64,000 bases of DNA from assembly GCF_029625315.1 (NCBI RefSeq), contig NZ_CP121110.1:62001-126000 (forward strand). Direction: 5' to 3'. This DNA is from Flavobacterium ginsengisoli (lineage in GTDB: Bacteria > Bacteroidota > Bacteroidia > Flavobacteriales > Flavobacteriaceae). Of the stretch, positions 8,636 through 17,141 are shown one piece after another; position 1 is the first letter of the stretch, and each line of letters starts with the position of its first letter. The notes under the pieces are model-generated. The model was given only the letters and a program-made list of their open reading frames with translations. It ran no database searches and had not been told where the DNA came from. The translations under genes were made by a program, and so were the position numbers.

Positions 8636-10906
8636 TTATAAATTTATGGCGATACCGCTTCGAGATTTTAGTAACGGAATAACGCGTGATTGTGACATGG
8701 CTAGTTTTTCCATTAATAATCTTGCAGTCAGATAACAAACAGTAGATTCTGCACCTTGATTTAAGTTTACATTGTGTTTCTCAAGTCCGTCGTAACCGCC
8801 GCCGCTTACAGGATTATACATAATTTGGTTCAAATGATTTTTACCTAAGAACCAATTAAATGCGACTTTCATTTTCTTTTTATATTCTGGAGTTTTAAAG
8901 GCATTATAAAAAGCATTTAAACTCTGAATGGTGTATGTAACATCAATTGGCTGTTCTCCATATTCATGTGGCTCAGAACCTTTATGATGCCAGCTTTGGT
9001 TCGAAATGGCTTTGAAAGTTCCTTCTTTGAAAGTTTTAGAAATTAGGAAATCTAAAGAATCTAATGCTACTTTTTTGTAAACCGGTTTATTGGTAATTAA
9101 ATAAGCGTAAAGCATAGATTCTGGCAGAATGCTGTTTCCGTAAGTCAGATAATTTTCAAACCATTGCCAGTCTTCTGTTGCGGTATCTTCGTAGTTGGCC
9201 AGCAATTTTGCATTTAGTTTATTGATAATCGCGGCAACGTACAAATTCGGAATGGTTGAATGGTATAAATACAAACCTTTTGTCGCAAAACCAATTGAAC
9301 GTGGCGACTGAATATTTTCTGCCCATTTTAAAGAATTCAATAAACATCTTGTAGCTTTTTTGGTAATTGCTTCAGGCAGAATGTCTGACATTGAAACGAC
9401 AGTTCCTAAAGCCCAAATAGCTCTGGCATTTGAATCTTCTAAATTTACTTCGGCATTTTGCTCAATATGCTCGCGGTTTTCCTGATCGACATAATTGATA
9501 AAATCTCCTTTTGGTTTTTGGCAACGTTGAATAAAATCTAAATAGATTAAAATATATGCTAGATCATCTTTGTCCTGAGTCAGTTTATAATGCATGCAAA
9601 ACGCAATTAAAGCTCTTGCATTATCATCTAAAGTATATCCTGAATCTAGATCTGGAATAGAAATTTTACTGAACTGAATAATTCCTAATTCGGTAGTTAG
9701 TTTTTTGATATGTTTTAACTGGATAGGAGGATAGCTGTATTTAATTTCGGATGGATTTTTAATCAGTTTTTGATAAGTATTCATTTGAGTAATTCCAACA
9801 TTTTCCCATGAAGAAGCTCTCATTTTTGTAAATGAACTAATACCCATTTCATGTCTTAAATTTTCATCTTCGATTAATTTAATGGCTGCTTCCGCAAATT
9901 GATCAGAATTTCCAATATCACACAAAATTCCAGAATCTGAAGTTAATACTTCTCTTGTATGCGGAATTTTAGAAGCCACAATTGGACACGCACAACTCAT
10001 AGCATAAGCAAAAGTGCCGCTCACTGCCTGATTGGGATCTTTTGAGGTAAACATATAAATATCTGTCGCTTTTAAATATTCTAAAAGTTCATCGGTATCT
10101 AAATATTGATTGATAAATCGAACATTGTCCTGCAGGTTTAATTCTTTAACGATACCTTCTAATTTGTCACGATAAGCATCAACACCATCTTTGATTAAGT
10201 TTGGATGCGTTTTGCCAATGATTAGATATAAAGCATTTGGCGCCTTTTCGATAATTTTTGGTAAAGCCTGTAAGCCTGTTTCTATATTTTTACCTTCGCC
10301 CAAAAGTCCGAAAGTAGAAAGCACTAATCGATCTTCAATGTTTAATTTTTCTTTTGCCTGTTTTGGAGTTTCATATATTACAATGTGGGTTCCATGAGGT
10401 ACGCAAGTAATTATTTCTTCATTGATGTCGTAGTCGTTGATTAGAATTTCTTTTGATTTATTGGTCATTACAAAAACCGAATTGCTGTAGCTTAACAGCA
10501 GTCTCACAAAGGTTCTCAATTCGTCATTCGGATTTGGAATTACGCTGTGAAAAGTAAAAGTGACAGGGGCTTTAATAACATTTAAAAAATCTAAAAGATG
10601 ATCTCCATAATTTCCTGAAAACAAACCAAATTCATGCTGAATATGAACTAATTTCACAGTTTCATCGTTATTGATTTCTTCTGCTACTTTAGCATATTCT
10701 GCTCTATTTTTTGTGTTTAAGGTAAAAGCTTGCGTTGGTTCTTCAATAGGCTCTGTAACCAGTTCGCATATTTCGCATTTTATAGATTTACCATAAACAT
10801 CTGTAATTCCTTTGATGGTATCTTGAGTATAAGTTGCTATGCCGCATTGCGTTGGCGGAAAAGTAGATAAAAAAACGATTTTTGATTTATTTGATATTGT
10901 CTTCAT
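8636..10906 (-). CDS. Two-domain protein: GT4-type glycosyltransferase plus C-terminal helical (glycosidase-like) domain
   Basis: A 756-residue cytosolic protein. Residues ~9-385 are a GT-B fold family 4 glycosyltransferase: the N-terminal LSTFPPTQCGIATYTQDT loop, HIQHEFGLFSGNYG, VPHGTHIVIY, STFGLLGEGKNIETGLQALP and the donor-site region AVSGTFAYAMSCACPIVASK. Residues ~395-756 are helical with repeated aromatic and acidic motifs (TLDDNARALIAFCMHYKL, EQPIDVTYTIQSLNAF, GAESTVCYLTARLLMEKL), like an alpha/alpha-barrel of glycan-active enzymes. The start overlaps the end of the GH130 gene by 20 bases, so the two are co-translated and likely act on the same glycan. The sugar is unknown. Confidence 0.85.
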   Translation of the reverse strand: MKTISNKSKIVFLSTFPPTQCGIATYTQDTIKGITDVYGKSIKCEICELVTEPIEEPTQAFTLNTKNRAEYAKVAEEINNDETVKLVHIQHEFGLFSGNYGDHLLDFLNVIKAPVTFTFHSVIPNPNDELRTFVRLLLSYSNSVFVMTNKSKEILINDYDINEEIITCVPHGTHIVIYETPKQAKEKLNIEDRLVLSTFGLLGEGKNIETGLQALPKIIEKAPNALYLIIGKTHPNLIKDGVDAYRDKLEGIVKELNLQDNVRFINQYLDTDELLEYLKATDIYMFTSKDPNQAVSGTFAYAMSCACPIVASKIPHTREVLTSDSGILCDIGNSDQFAEAAIKLIEDENLRHEMGISSFTKMRASSWENVGITQMNTYQKLIKNPSEIKYSYPPIQLKHIKKLTTELGIIQFSKISIPDLDSGYTLDDNARALIAFCMHYKLTQDKDDLAYILIYLDFIQRCQKPKGDFINYVDQENREHIEQNAEVNLEDSNARAIWALGTVVSMSDILPEAITKKATRCLLNSLKWAENIQSPRSIGFATKGLYLYHSTIPNLYVAAIINKLNAKLLANYEDTATEDWQWFENYLTYGNSILPESMLYAYLITNKPVYKKVALDSLDFLISKTFKEGTFKAISNQSWHHKGSEPHEYGEQPIDVTYTIQSLNAFYNAFKTPEYKKKMKVAFNWFLGKNHLNQIMYNPVSGGGYDGLEKHNVNLNQGAESTVCYLTARLLMEKLAMSQSRVIPLLKSRSGIAINL

Positions 10907-11945
10907 GAGGATTCTTTTTTAGCTCGGTTAATAACTCGCTCAGGTTCAAAGATGCCACCGCAATCTCATCATCGGCAGCGCCATAATAAATATATAGTTG
11001 GCCGTCAAAAATGGCAGTTCCTGTGGGGAAAACTACGTAATTGACATAACCATGTCTTTCATAATATTCGGATGGAGTAATAATGGGTTTTGGTAATCTT
11101 CCAATTACTTTTTTTGGATCTTCTAAATCCAGCAAAACTGCAGCTGCATGATAAACCAAACCTTTTACTCTTTTTTCGGCGACATGATAAATTAAAAGCC
11201 ATCCGTCTGCCGTTTCGATCGGAGGAGCTCCTGGACCAATATGACTAGTTTCATGATCATATTTTGGTTCCATTACAATGTGATCTGGAAGATTCTTTAA
11301 ATACTCTTTCCAAAAATCTTCTGTTAATTCTGATTTCTTTTCAAACGTAAGAATTTGAATAGATGGAAATAAGCGGTGTAGAGCAACAAATTTTCCATTT
11401 ATCTTCTTCGGAAAAAGAACTACATTTTTATCCCAGACATACAAATGTTCTTTCATTGTTTCCGTTAACGGATAATTCCTCTCTGTATTAAACGCCAATA
11501 TTCTTGCAATGCTGGGGTTTTGTAAATGCTTTCTAATAAGATTGGTAAATTCGTTTAGAATGAATCTTGGTGTAATAATTCCTTTCTTTTTAAATTTCAC
11601 CAAATCCTTAGAAACAGCCAAAGCGCCACAGGCATTTAGACCATCATAAGTAACATAAGTCATATAATACAGATCATCTATTTTAGTAATTCTGGGATCT
11701 TCGACACCATGAATTTCATAAATATATTCTGGAAGAAAAATCGGATTTGAACGTCTTTCTACCAAAGTTGTCGGTCCTTCAAAACGACAGTAACCAATAG
11801 TAGAGAAGTTTCCTTTTTTGGCCGCTCTGTAAAACATGTGCACATTATTTCCGTCTTGATATATGGCAGGATTTAAAACGCCTAATTCCTCAAAAGTTCG
11901 ATCTGTTTTTTGTAAAATGACGCCATGTTTTTTAGCTTCTTCCAT
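10887..11945 (-). CDS. GH130 family glycoside phosphorylase/hydrolase
   Basis: A 352-residue five-bladed beta-propeller enzyme of family GH130 (beta-mannoside phosphorylases and relatives). Family marks: GVLNPAIYQDGNNVHMFYRA near the start, GVEDPRITKIDDLYYMTYV with the conserved Glu-Asp-Pro-Arg (~76-90), HIGPGAPPIETADGWLLIYH (~226-245) and YVVFPTGTAIFDGQLYIYYG near the end. There is no signal peptide, so it acts in the cytosol. Known members split or make beta-mannosides with phosphate. The downstream glycosyltransferase overlaps it, suggesting turnover or building of an intracellular oligosaccharide (inference). Databases sometimes misname such proteins as pesticidal Cry proteins. Confidence 0.88.
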   Translation of the reverse strand: MEEAKKHGVILQKTDRTFEELGVLNPAIYQDGNNVHMFYRAAKKGNFSTIGYCRFEGPTTLVERRSNPIFLPEYIYEIHGVEDPRITKIDDLYYMTYVTYDGLNACGALAVSKDLVKFKKKGIITPRFILNEFTNLIRKHLQNPSIARILAFNTERNYPLTETMKEHLYVWDKNVVLFPKKINGKFVALHRLFPSIQILTFEKKSELTEDFWKEYLKNLPDHIVMEPKYDHETSHIGPGAPPIETADGWLLIYHVAEKRVKGLVYHAAAVLLDLEDPKKVIGRLPKPIITPSEYYERHGYVNYVVFPTGTAIFDGQLYIYYGAADDEIAVASLNLSELLTELKKNPHEDNIK

Positions 11946-12215
11946 TATGCGTATAAATTTTATTTAAAATTACTTTGAGTTAGAAGCGATGATTAATGCA
12001 ATCCATTAAAAAATTAACTCAAAAGCATAAACATGGTAATTCTGTAAGGCTGGTAAATAATCGTGAAAGTGGCGTGTTGTCTAGCTTTGGTTTGGTTTTA
12101 TTGGGATAATATTTAAGTGTATAGAGTTAACAGGATTTGTAGGAATAAAAGAACTTTGAAATAGACAAAAAAGGCTTATAAAACAGTCGTATTAAGAACT
12201 TAAAAAATCAATATT

Positions 12216-12376
12216 ATGTTACGTTGGACAGTTATATTTATAATTCTTGCTATTATAGCTGGGATTTTTGGTTTTGGCGGAATTGCTGCGGAGCTGCAAG
12301 CATCGCAAAAATTTTATTCTTCATCTTTTTAGTCCTGTTTATTATTTCATTGATTACTGGCAGAAGAAAAGTTTAA
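12216..12376 (+). CDS. DUF1328 small membrane protein (apparent frameshift)
   Basis: When one G is restored in the GCTGCGGAGC stretch (about 12287-12293), this reads as a 53-residue protein, MLRWTVIFIILAIIAGIFGF..., then GGIAAGAASIAKILFFIFLV and ...ISLITGRRKV. That is the DUF1328 (YtjA-like) pattern: two hydrophobic helices joined by a small-residue GIAxGAA loop and a basic end. As written, the frame stops at codon 39. The family is widespread, often stress-linked, with unknown function. It stands alone on the plus strand among minus-strand genes. Confidence 0.75.
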
Positions 12377-12388
12377 TTTTTAAGATTC

Positions 12389-12429
12389 AAAGGCTCAAAG
12401 TTTTTAACCTTTACAACTCTGAGCCTTTG
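12389..12429. terminator. Hairpin between converging genes
   Basis: Inverted repeat CAAAGGCTCA / TGAGCCTTTG around a 21-base loop, lying between the DUF1328 gene (+) and the membrane protein gene (-). It could end transcription from either side; neither side has a strong T run right after the stem, so this is a moderate call. Confidence 0.5.
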
Positions 12430-12445
12430 TAACTTTGTACCTTAT

Positions 12446-12913
12446 TTAATACCATTTTGCATAATATTTTCTTGTTATAAAAGCAATCGGAATTCCGACA
12501 CAGCAAATTACAATGAGAATAGAAAGCAAAAGCGGAAAATCTAAATTCTTCTCTGGTAAAACCGGAAATACTATTGGAAGAACCAAGAGATTCATTACAA
12601 CCCAAATAAAGAAACCATAAGAAATGCCAGATAATAAGGTATTTATTTTGAAAAAAGGGATGTATGGGAAAATCTTAAAATAAAACCAGGCAAAAATAAA
12701 AGCAATTAGAAAATGAAGTCCCAACCCAACGAGAGTCATTTCTGATCCTCCTGTATAAGCTTCTTTCTTAAAAATGCCACTTGCAATAGATTGTAAAATT
12801 TTTTCGGCTGTTGTTTTATGTAGTATTCCTGCATAAATCAAAATAGCGACAGTAATATCTAATGTGCCTGCAACTAAACCAGATGAAATAATGGTTCTAA
12901 CTTTTGATCTCAT
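12446..12913 (-). CDS. Uncharacterised four-helix membrane protein
   Basis: A 155-residue protein with about four hydrophobic segments (residues ~10-30, 60-82, 91-117 and 126-147). It has a conserved-looking N-terminus (SSGLVAGTLDITVAILIYAG) and a basic C-terminus. I recognise no enzymatic motif; the general look is of the YagU/DUF1440-like small inner-membrane proteins, but the link is weak. Its neighbours (DinB-like, DUF1328, DoxX) do not define a pathway. Confidence 0.72.
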   Translation of the reverse strand: MRSKVRTIISSGLVAGTLDITVAILIYAGILHKTTAEKILQSIASGIFKKEAYTGGSEMTLVGLGLHFLIAFIFAWFYFKIFPYIPFFKINTLLSGISYGFFIWVVMNLLVLPIVFPVLPEKNLDFPLLLSILIVICCVGIPIAFITRKYYAKWY

Positions 12914-12940
12914 AAAAGTAATTTTGAGTTAAATACTAAT

Positions 12941-13450
12941 CTATTGTTTTTTAATATGCTCATAAATCGATTTTAACTGATGAGTGTGTCTCTTCGTATG
13001 CACAATTGCAAAATGAAGCCATTCATAAATCGTGAAAAAGTCAAATCCAGGCACTTTAGAATCTAAACAAGTCAATGTTAAATCGTAAGTTTCTGCTGCT
13101 TCAAATAAATCATTTTGTATTTTTTTGATGGAAGCCAGCAGTGTGCCTTTTTCATATTCAATATCAGGAGGCTTTATGTTTTCGGGCGATTGGTATTTGG
13201 TAGTGAAGTCTAAAAATATATTATCAAGAGTTTTTACGTTTTCATCGGGTTCTCTGGTTGTTTTTTCTGTTTTTCCTGCAAAAAGCATGGTCAAGCCAGA
13301 GCAGGCCAGAATAATGTGCTGAGTGGTTTGCCCAGCAGTCCAGCTCCCTTCAAACGGAACAATATTGATTTCTTCTTTTGAAAAGGAAGAAACTAAATCG
13401 TGCAATTTACTGTAGGTTTCAAGTATGGTATTTTGAATAGCGCTCTTCAT
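12941..13450 (-). CDS. DinB family protein
   Basis: A 169-residue four-helix-bundle protein of the DinB/YfiT superfamily. The histidines that bind the metal in this family are visible: the first in GQTTQHIILA (His46 region) and the HxxxH-type pair in the C-terminal HFAIVHTKRHTHQL helix. Family members are metal-dependent, some being thiol transferases, but most are undefined. It sits 27 bases upstream of the membrane protein gene on the same strand. Confidence 0.85.
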   Translation of the reverse strand: MKSAIQNTILETYSKLHDLVSSFSKEEINIVPFEGSWTAGQTTQHIILACSGLTMLFAGKTEKTTREPDENVKTLDNIFLDFTTKYQSPENIKPPDIEYEKGTLLASIKKIQNDLFEAAETYDLTLTCLDSKVPGFDFFTIYEWLHFAIVHTKRHTHQLKSIYEHIKKQ

Positions 13451-13631
13451 TTTTTTTAATTTTAGAAATAGAAAATTCGACAGTTCGTGTTTACCGATTG
13501 GTTTGCTAAAAACCTCAGTGCATTATCTGTGAAATTAAATTTATAGAAATTAGGGGAAATGATACTCTTTCAAATATACAATAAAAAATATTAAAATATT
13601 GTAAATCAAGTATTTGATAAGTGTTAATTTT

Positions 13632-13841
13632 TTAAGGAAGTGCTTCGCAGAAGTAACCGTGCGAATTAACAATGTCTATAATTTTTGTATTAGAAAAGGT
13701 AGGTGCATGAATGCGCAGTATTTTGTCGCAATCTTCTAAATCGAAGTTGATCGAGCTGTTTGGATAATGTTCAAGAAGTTTCTCAATGATTATCGAGCAT
13801 TGAGATTCTTCTTGAACATTTGTTTTAAAAACTTCAATCAT
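13632..13841 (-). CDS. Small HMA-like protein without metal ligands
   Basis: A 69-residue soluble protein that reads as one small alpha/beta unit (MIEVFKTNVQEESQCSIIIE ... IDIVNSHGYFCEALP). The pattern of strands and helices resembles heavy-metal-associated (ferredoxin-like) domains, but the CxxC metal motif is absent. The start lies 13 bases after the DoxX gene stop, so they are probably one operon. Function unknown. Confidence 0.65.
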   Translation of the reverse strand: MIEVFKTNVQEESQCSIIIEKLLEHYPNSSINFDLEDCDKILRIHAPTFSNTKIIDIVNSHGYFCEALP

Positions 13842-13854
13842 AAAGTTTTGGTTT

Positions 13855-14235
13855 TTAGAGCGCTATGTTTTTATAACGGTGTATTCTATGATATGTTACA
13901 TAAGATGCTATTAAAATTGCAAAAACGATTAGAGGAAAGAAACCTTGAAAACCTATTCCGTCAACAGCAAAGTGACTTATAGATGCAAAAATAAAGTCAA
14001 AAGCAAATCCTGCATAAGCCCATTCTTTTATGCGTCCTGGCACTTGCGGAATAATTAAAGCTAAAACTCCAAGAATTTTAAACACAACTAAAGCATTTCC
14101 AAAATATTCAGGATAACCTAAGTGTCTGATTCCTTCCTTAGCCATTTCTGATTGAGAAGTTAAAGCTGGCATCACGCCCTCAAATAAAAAAATAAGAATT
14201 GTAGTAGTCCAAAAAATAATTTTTGTTGTTTTCAT
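13855..14235 (-). CDS. DoxX-like membrane protein
   Basis: A 126-residue protein with four transmembrane helices (about residues 7-26, 44-63, 71-90 and 97-115). The pattern RHLGYPEYFGNALVVFKILGVL and the GRIKEWAYAGFAFDFIFASI loop are typical of DoxX_2-type proteins. Members occur with oxidases and redox enzymes but the biochemical role here is not known. Confidence 0.83.
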   Translation of the reverse strand: MKTTKIIFWTTTILIFLFEGVMPALTSQSEMAKEGIRHLGYPEYFGNALVVFKILGVLALIIPQVPGRIKEWAYAGFAFDFIFASISHFAVDGIGFQGFFPLIVFAILIASYVTYHRIHRYKNIAL

Positions 14236-14347
14236 TGGGTATTTGTTTAAAAGGTTATTAGTTAATGTATTACAAATCTAATAATGTTTTTCTTTTAAAG
14301 AAATACACATTTGCGACTATTTTAGGGGCATTTTGGACAGAATTAAT

Positions 14348-14452
14348 TATGAGTTATGAGTTATGAGTTATGAATTATGAATTACTAACACTAAGTGCAG
14401 AAATACTTAATGGATTCAGCATGTGTCCTTCGACTTCGCTCAGGAAGACATA
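14348..14452. repeat. Heptamer array and half palindromic repeat in a 300-base gap
   Basis: The 14236-14535 gap holds about five copies of the 7-base unit TTATGAG/TTATGAA (14348-14385) and then a single arm of the dispersed palindrome (GTCCTTCGACTTCGCTCAGG, near 14421-14440). Nothing else is apparent there. Confidence 0.7.
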
Positions 14453-14535
14453 AATGAGAGTAAGGTAATCTGCGAAATCTTTGAGAAAAATTAAAAGAAA
14501 ATAACCGTAAAGCAAGCAAATTGGAATTTTGATTT

Positions 14536-15276
14536 TTAAATATTGGGTTTTAAAAAGTAGTTCGTTATCAAAAACAAATCTTCGAAGCCTAATCTTGTAT
14601 AAATGCCTTTTCCTAAAGGAGAAGCTTGTAAATGTGCATATTTAGTACCAGCGTCAATGGCTTCGTTGATGGCAAACTTCATTATTTCTTCGGCTAAACC
14701 TTTTTTGCGCATTTCTGGAATTACTCCAACACCATGAATTCCCATAACATTTCCTGTTTGAAAAAGAGTAAGCGTTCCTATTGGTCTCTCATCTACATGA
14801 ACCAAATAGAATTGGACATTTTCATAATTATGAACCAGCGTTTCTTTACTAATTACATAACTAAAAGATAACGGATAAATATCTGACCATGTTTTAGCAT
14901 CATTTTCATTTAAAACTCTCTTAAAAGTCAGATTCTTTTCAAGAGGAAATTTTTTTCCCAGTTTTAAAGCCATTGCCATTAGCTGAATTCGTATTTGAAA
15001 TTGGTTTTTATCGAAAACTTCTTTTGAATTGCTTCCGAAAATATCCCAATACGGAATGATCAACCCTGGATTTTGGTCTATAATTTCAAGAATCTGTGGC
15101 AGATTTTCTTCTGTAATATCTTCTCTGAACCACAGTCGATTTGGCCAACCTGAGTTTTTTATCTGACTGAATTGAAACGGATCGTTTTTATGATAAGAAA
15201 GGAGAGGAGTAGCAACGGTTCTCCAAAGTGTTGTAAGATTGTCAATATTATCTTTTACAAGGTCTGTATTTTTCAT
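14536..15276 (-). CDS. GNAT family N-acetyltransferase
   Basis: A 246-residue protein. The C-terminal half (about 120-246) is a GNAT domain: the acceptor-side strand VQFYLVHVDERPIGTLTLFQ, then motif A IHGVGVIPEMRKKGLAEEIM with the R-x-x-G-x-A acetyl-CoA loop, then the YAHLQASPLGKGIYTRLGFE end. The N-terminal half is less conserved and may hold the acceptor site. The acceptor is unknown. It is transcribed alone. Confidence 0.88.
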   Translation of the reverse strand: MKNTDLVKDNIDNLTTLWRTVATPLLSYHKNDPFQFSQIKNSGWPNRLWFREDITEENLPQILEIIDQNPGLIIPYWDIFGSNSKEVFDKNQFQIRIQLMAMALKLGKKFPLEKNLTFKRVLNENDAKTWSDIYPLSFSYVISKETLVHNYENVQFYLVHVDERPIGTLTLFQTGNVMGIHGVGVIPEMRKKGLAEEIMKFAINEAIDAGTKYAHLQASPLGKGIYTRLGFEDLFLITNYFLKPNI

Positions 15277-15350
15277 TTTTTCGAATATCGAATTTAAATC
15301 TATAGCAAAGATAAAACTAGCTTTCTTGAAAAACCTTTACATATGTTGAT

Positions 15351-15956
15351 TTAAATATCTTTTTCCAGACTTTTTCTGATTCGGCTTAACTGTGTTGGAG
15401 TAATTCCCAAATGCGAAGCAATATGCAATAAAGGAACACGATCAGCGATTGTTGGATGCGTCTCAAGAAGATTAAGATATCTTTCGGTTGCATTTTGCAT
15501 TACTAGCGCCACTTCTCGTTGTTCTTTTTCGATAATCCAGTTTTTTTCCAAGTATGCAATGTAGAAGTTTTTAAGATCATCATTTTCGGTAATCAACTGA
15601 ATGTATTTTTTGTAATTAAGTTGGATTAAAATACAGTCTTCTAAAGCTTCGATCGTAAAGTCTGAGGGAGTTTGCAGCATTGATGAAACTTTAGAGCATG
15701 CAAGCCTGTTTTCGAAAAAAAGGTTTTTGTTATAAAAATTTCCTTGCTCATCGGTAATAAAAGTTCGTAAAATTCCTTTAGCAATAAAATACATATTTTT
15801 GCAGATTTCCCCATTTTCTAGTAGGATTTCTCCTTTTTTGATTGTCTGAAAATCTGTCAAGCCTTCAATCAATTTCCATGACTGTTCAGAGATAGGAGCG
15901 TAACTTTCGAAATATAATTTTAGATTGTTGAGGTATGTTTCTTTGTTGAAAGTCAT
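15351..15956 (-). CDS. Crp/Fnr family regulator
   Basis: A 201-residue regulator with an N-terminal cyclic-nucleotide-type beta-barrel (about 20-110, with KKGEILLENGEICKNMYFIA) and a C-terminal winged helix (about 150-195, HIASHLGITPTQLSRIRKSL). The barrel lacks the cAMP-binding Arg-Ser of Crp, as usual in this Bacteroidota subgroup. The start at 15956 (MTFNKETYLN) is preferred to an upstream one at 15995, because the upstream codons lie in a dispersed repeat. Its target is not evident. Confidence 0.86.
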   Translation of the reverse strand: MTFNKETYLNNLKLYFESYAPISEQSWKLIEGLTDFQTIKKGEILLENGEICKNMYFIAKGILRTFITDEQGNFYNKNLFFENRLACSKVSSMLQTPSDFTIEALEDCILIQLNYKKYIQLITENDDLKNFYIAYLEKNWIIEKEQREVALVMQNATERYLNLLETHPTIADRVPLLHIASHLGITPTQLSRIRKSLEKDI

Positions 15957-15971
15957 AGATTGGTTTGGTTT

Positions 15972-16154
15972 TGCCACAAAGGCGCTAAGGCACAAAGTTT
16001 TTTTTATTTTAAGGCACTAGATTTACTATTCAAAAATAAAGAAATAAGCGCAATTTTGTCATTTCGACGAAGGAGAAATCTTCGCGAGAAACTCTACAAA
16101 GATTGATTCTCGTTGCGGAGCTGCTTGTGGAGATTTCTCCTTCGTCGAAATGAC
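15972..16154. repeat. Repeat region: GGCGCTAAGGCACAAAG arm and long palindrome
   Basis: 15972-15999 carries the sequence CCACAAAGGCGCTAAGGCAC, whose reverse complement recurs at about 17035-17056. 16058-16154 is a full copy of the dispersed palindrome with outer arms GTCATTTCGACGAAGGAGAA / TTCTCCTTCGTCGAAATGAC that pair perfectly. No gene is apparent in 15957-16294. Confidence 0.85.
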
Positions 16155-16231
16155 AAAAATGAGAATAAATCTGCATAATCTGCGAGAGACTTAAAAATAG
16201 ATCATTTCGAGCCTTAGCGACAAAAAATTTA

Positions 16232-16264
16232 AAACCGCTAAAAACTCAGAGCTTTTAGCGGTTT
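16232..16264 (-). terminator. Terminator hairpin after the lipoprotein gene
   Basis: A perfect 12-bp stem (AAACCGCTAAAA / TTTTAGCGGTTT) with a 9-base loop, 30 bases past the lipoprotein stop codon on the minus strand. The T run after the stem is short (TTTAAA). Confidence 0.72.
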
Positions 16265-16294
16265 AATCAAAAGTTATTCAAATCATTTTAGAGC

Positions 16295-16756
16295 TTAATC
16301 TGCATAATGAAAAATGCTTCTTTTAACTGTATTGTTTATTTTTTCAAGTGTTACTTCTGTCACACCACCTTCGTAATTCATCGAAATAGCTACTTTGTCT
16401 TTAAAAATTTCATAATCAATAGAGATTAATCCTTCTTTGTTTACTTCAATAGATTTTTTTTCAGTTGGAAGAGTAGTTAAATAATACTCTGATTCATCTA
16501 CTTCTTTGTTTTTAATGATGTTTTGATAAACCTCATTAATATCTGTATCTTTTAGAATGCATTCTCTTCCAGATCCCATTTCTACTTCTATGTCTTTACA
16601 ATCTCCTTCTTCTGGATTCTCCTCTTTTATTTCTTCTTTGACTACGGTAACAGTATCAGCCGGAGTTTTAGCTGATTCTAATTCTTTCTCTGAATTGTTT
16701 TGTTTGCAATTTGTAAAAAGTAAAGCTAAAAGAGTGAAGCATGCTATTTTTTTCAT
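16295..16756 (-). CDS. Hypothetical lipoprotein
   Basis: A 153-residue protein with a lipoprotein signal (MKKIACFTLLALLFTNCKQN; lipobox ending at Cys17). The acylated Cys is followed by a polar linker of Lys/Glu/Asn, then a small acidic domain with a Cys pair (EGDCKDIEVEMGSGRECILK, about 51-70) that could form a disulfide, and a beta-rich end. I recognise no family. Likely a periplasm- or surface-exposed envelope protein of unknown role. It is transcribed alone. Confidence 0.78.
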   Translation of the reverse strand: MKKIACFTLLALLFTNCKQNNSEKELESAKTPADTVTVVKEEIKEENPEEGDCKDIEVEMGSGRECILKDTDINEVYQNIIKNKEVDESEYYLTTLPTEKKSIEVNKEGLISIDYEIFKDKVAISMNYEGGVTEVTLEKINNTVKRSIFHYAD

Positions 16757-16893
16757 TAGTTTAATTTTTTTAATTCGTTATTGTGGCGTAAAGGTTAGAA
16801 AACATAGGGTTTTGTTTGGCAAAAGTAAGAAAAATAAGTTTTGTTTTATTATTTAAACGAAAGAGAAATCGCACTAGAAATTCTACAAAGATT

Positions 16894-16983
16894 TGTCTTC
16901 CTGAGCGAAGTCGAGGGACACATGCTTAATCTATCTAGTGTGTCTAACTAAGCGCATCCTCCGACTTCGCTCAGGAAGACATA
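16894..16983. repeat. Dispersed palindromic repeat, short type
   Basis: Outer arms TGTCTTCCTGAGCGAAGTCG and CGACTTCGCTCAGGAAGACA pair perfectly, with a centre containing AATCTATCTAGTGTG. It is a close relative of 3914-4004. A second repeat arm follows at 17035-17056 (CTTAGTGCCTTCGTGGCA). Confidence 0.82.
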
Positions 16984-17068
16984 AAATGAGAAAAAATCCG
17001 AAAAATCTGCGAGAGACTTTAAAAAAATCTTCGTGTCTTAGTGCCTTCGTGGCAAATTTAAAAAAGCA

Positions 17069-17105
17069 AAAAACGCCATGAAACCCAAAGGTCTCACAGC
17101 GTTTT
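17069..17105 (-). terminator. Rho-independent terminator of the first RND operon
   Basis: On the minus strand a long hairpin (AAAACGC...GAGACC / GGTTTC...GCGTTTT) ends in a run of T, about 40 bases past the outer-membrane-factor stop codon. Confidence 0.8.
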
Positions 17106-17141
17106 CATCTCAAAAAATAAATAATTAACGGGTAACGGGTA

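Noticed and set aside
12411..12605. A 64-residue minus-strand frame overlapping the membrane protein gene
   Set aside because: It lies inside a better gene in another frame and has no family look.
15957..15995. An upstream start for the Crp-type regulator
   Set aside because: The added codons are translated repeat sequence (CACAAAGGCGCTAAGG type), so the ATG at 15956 is preferred.
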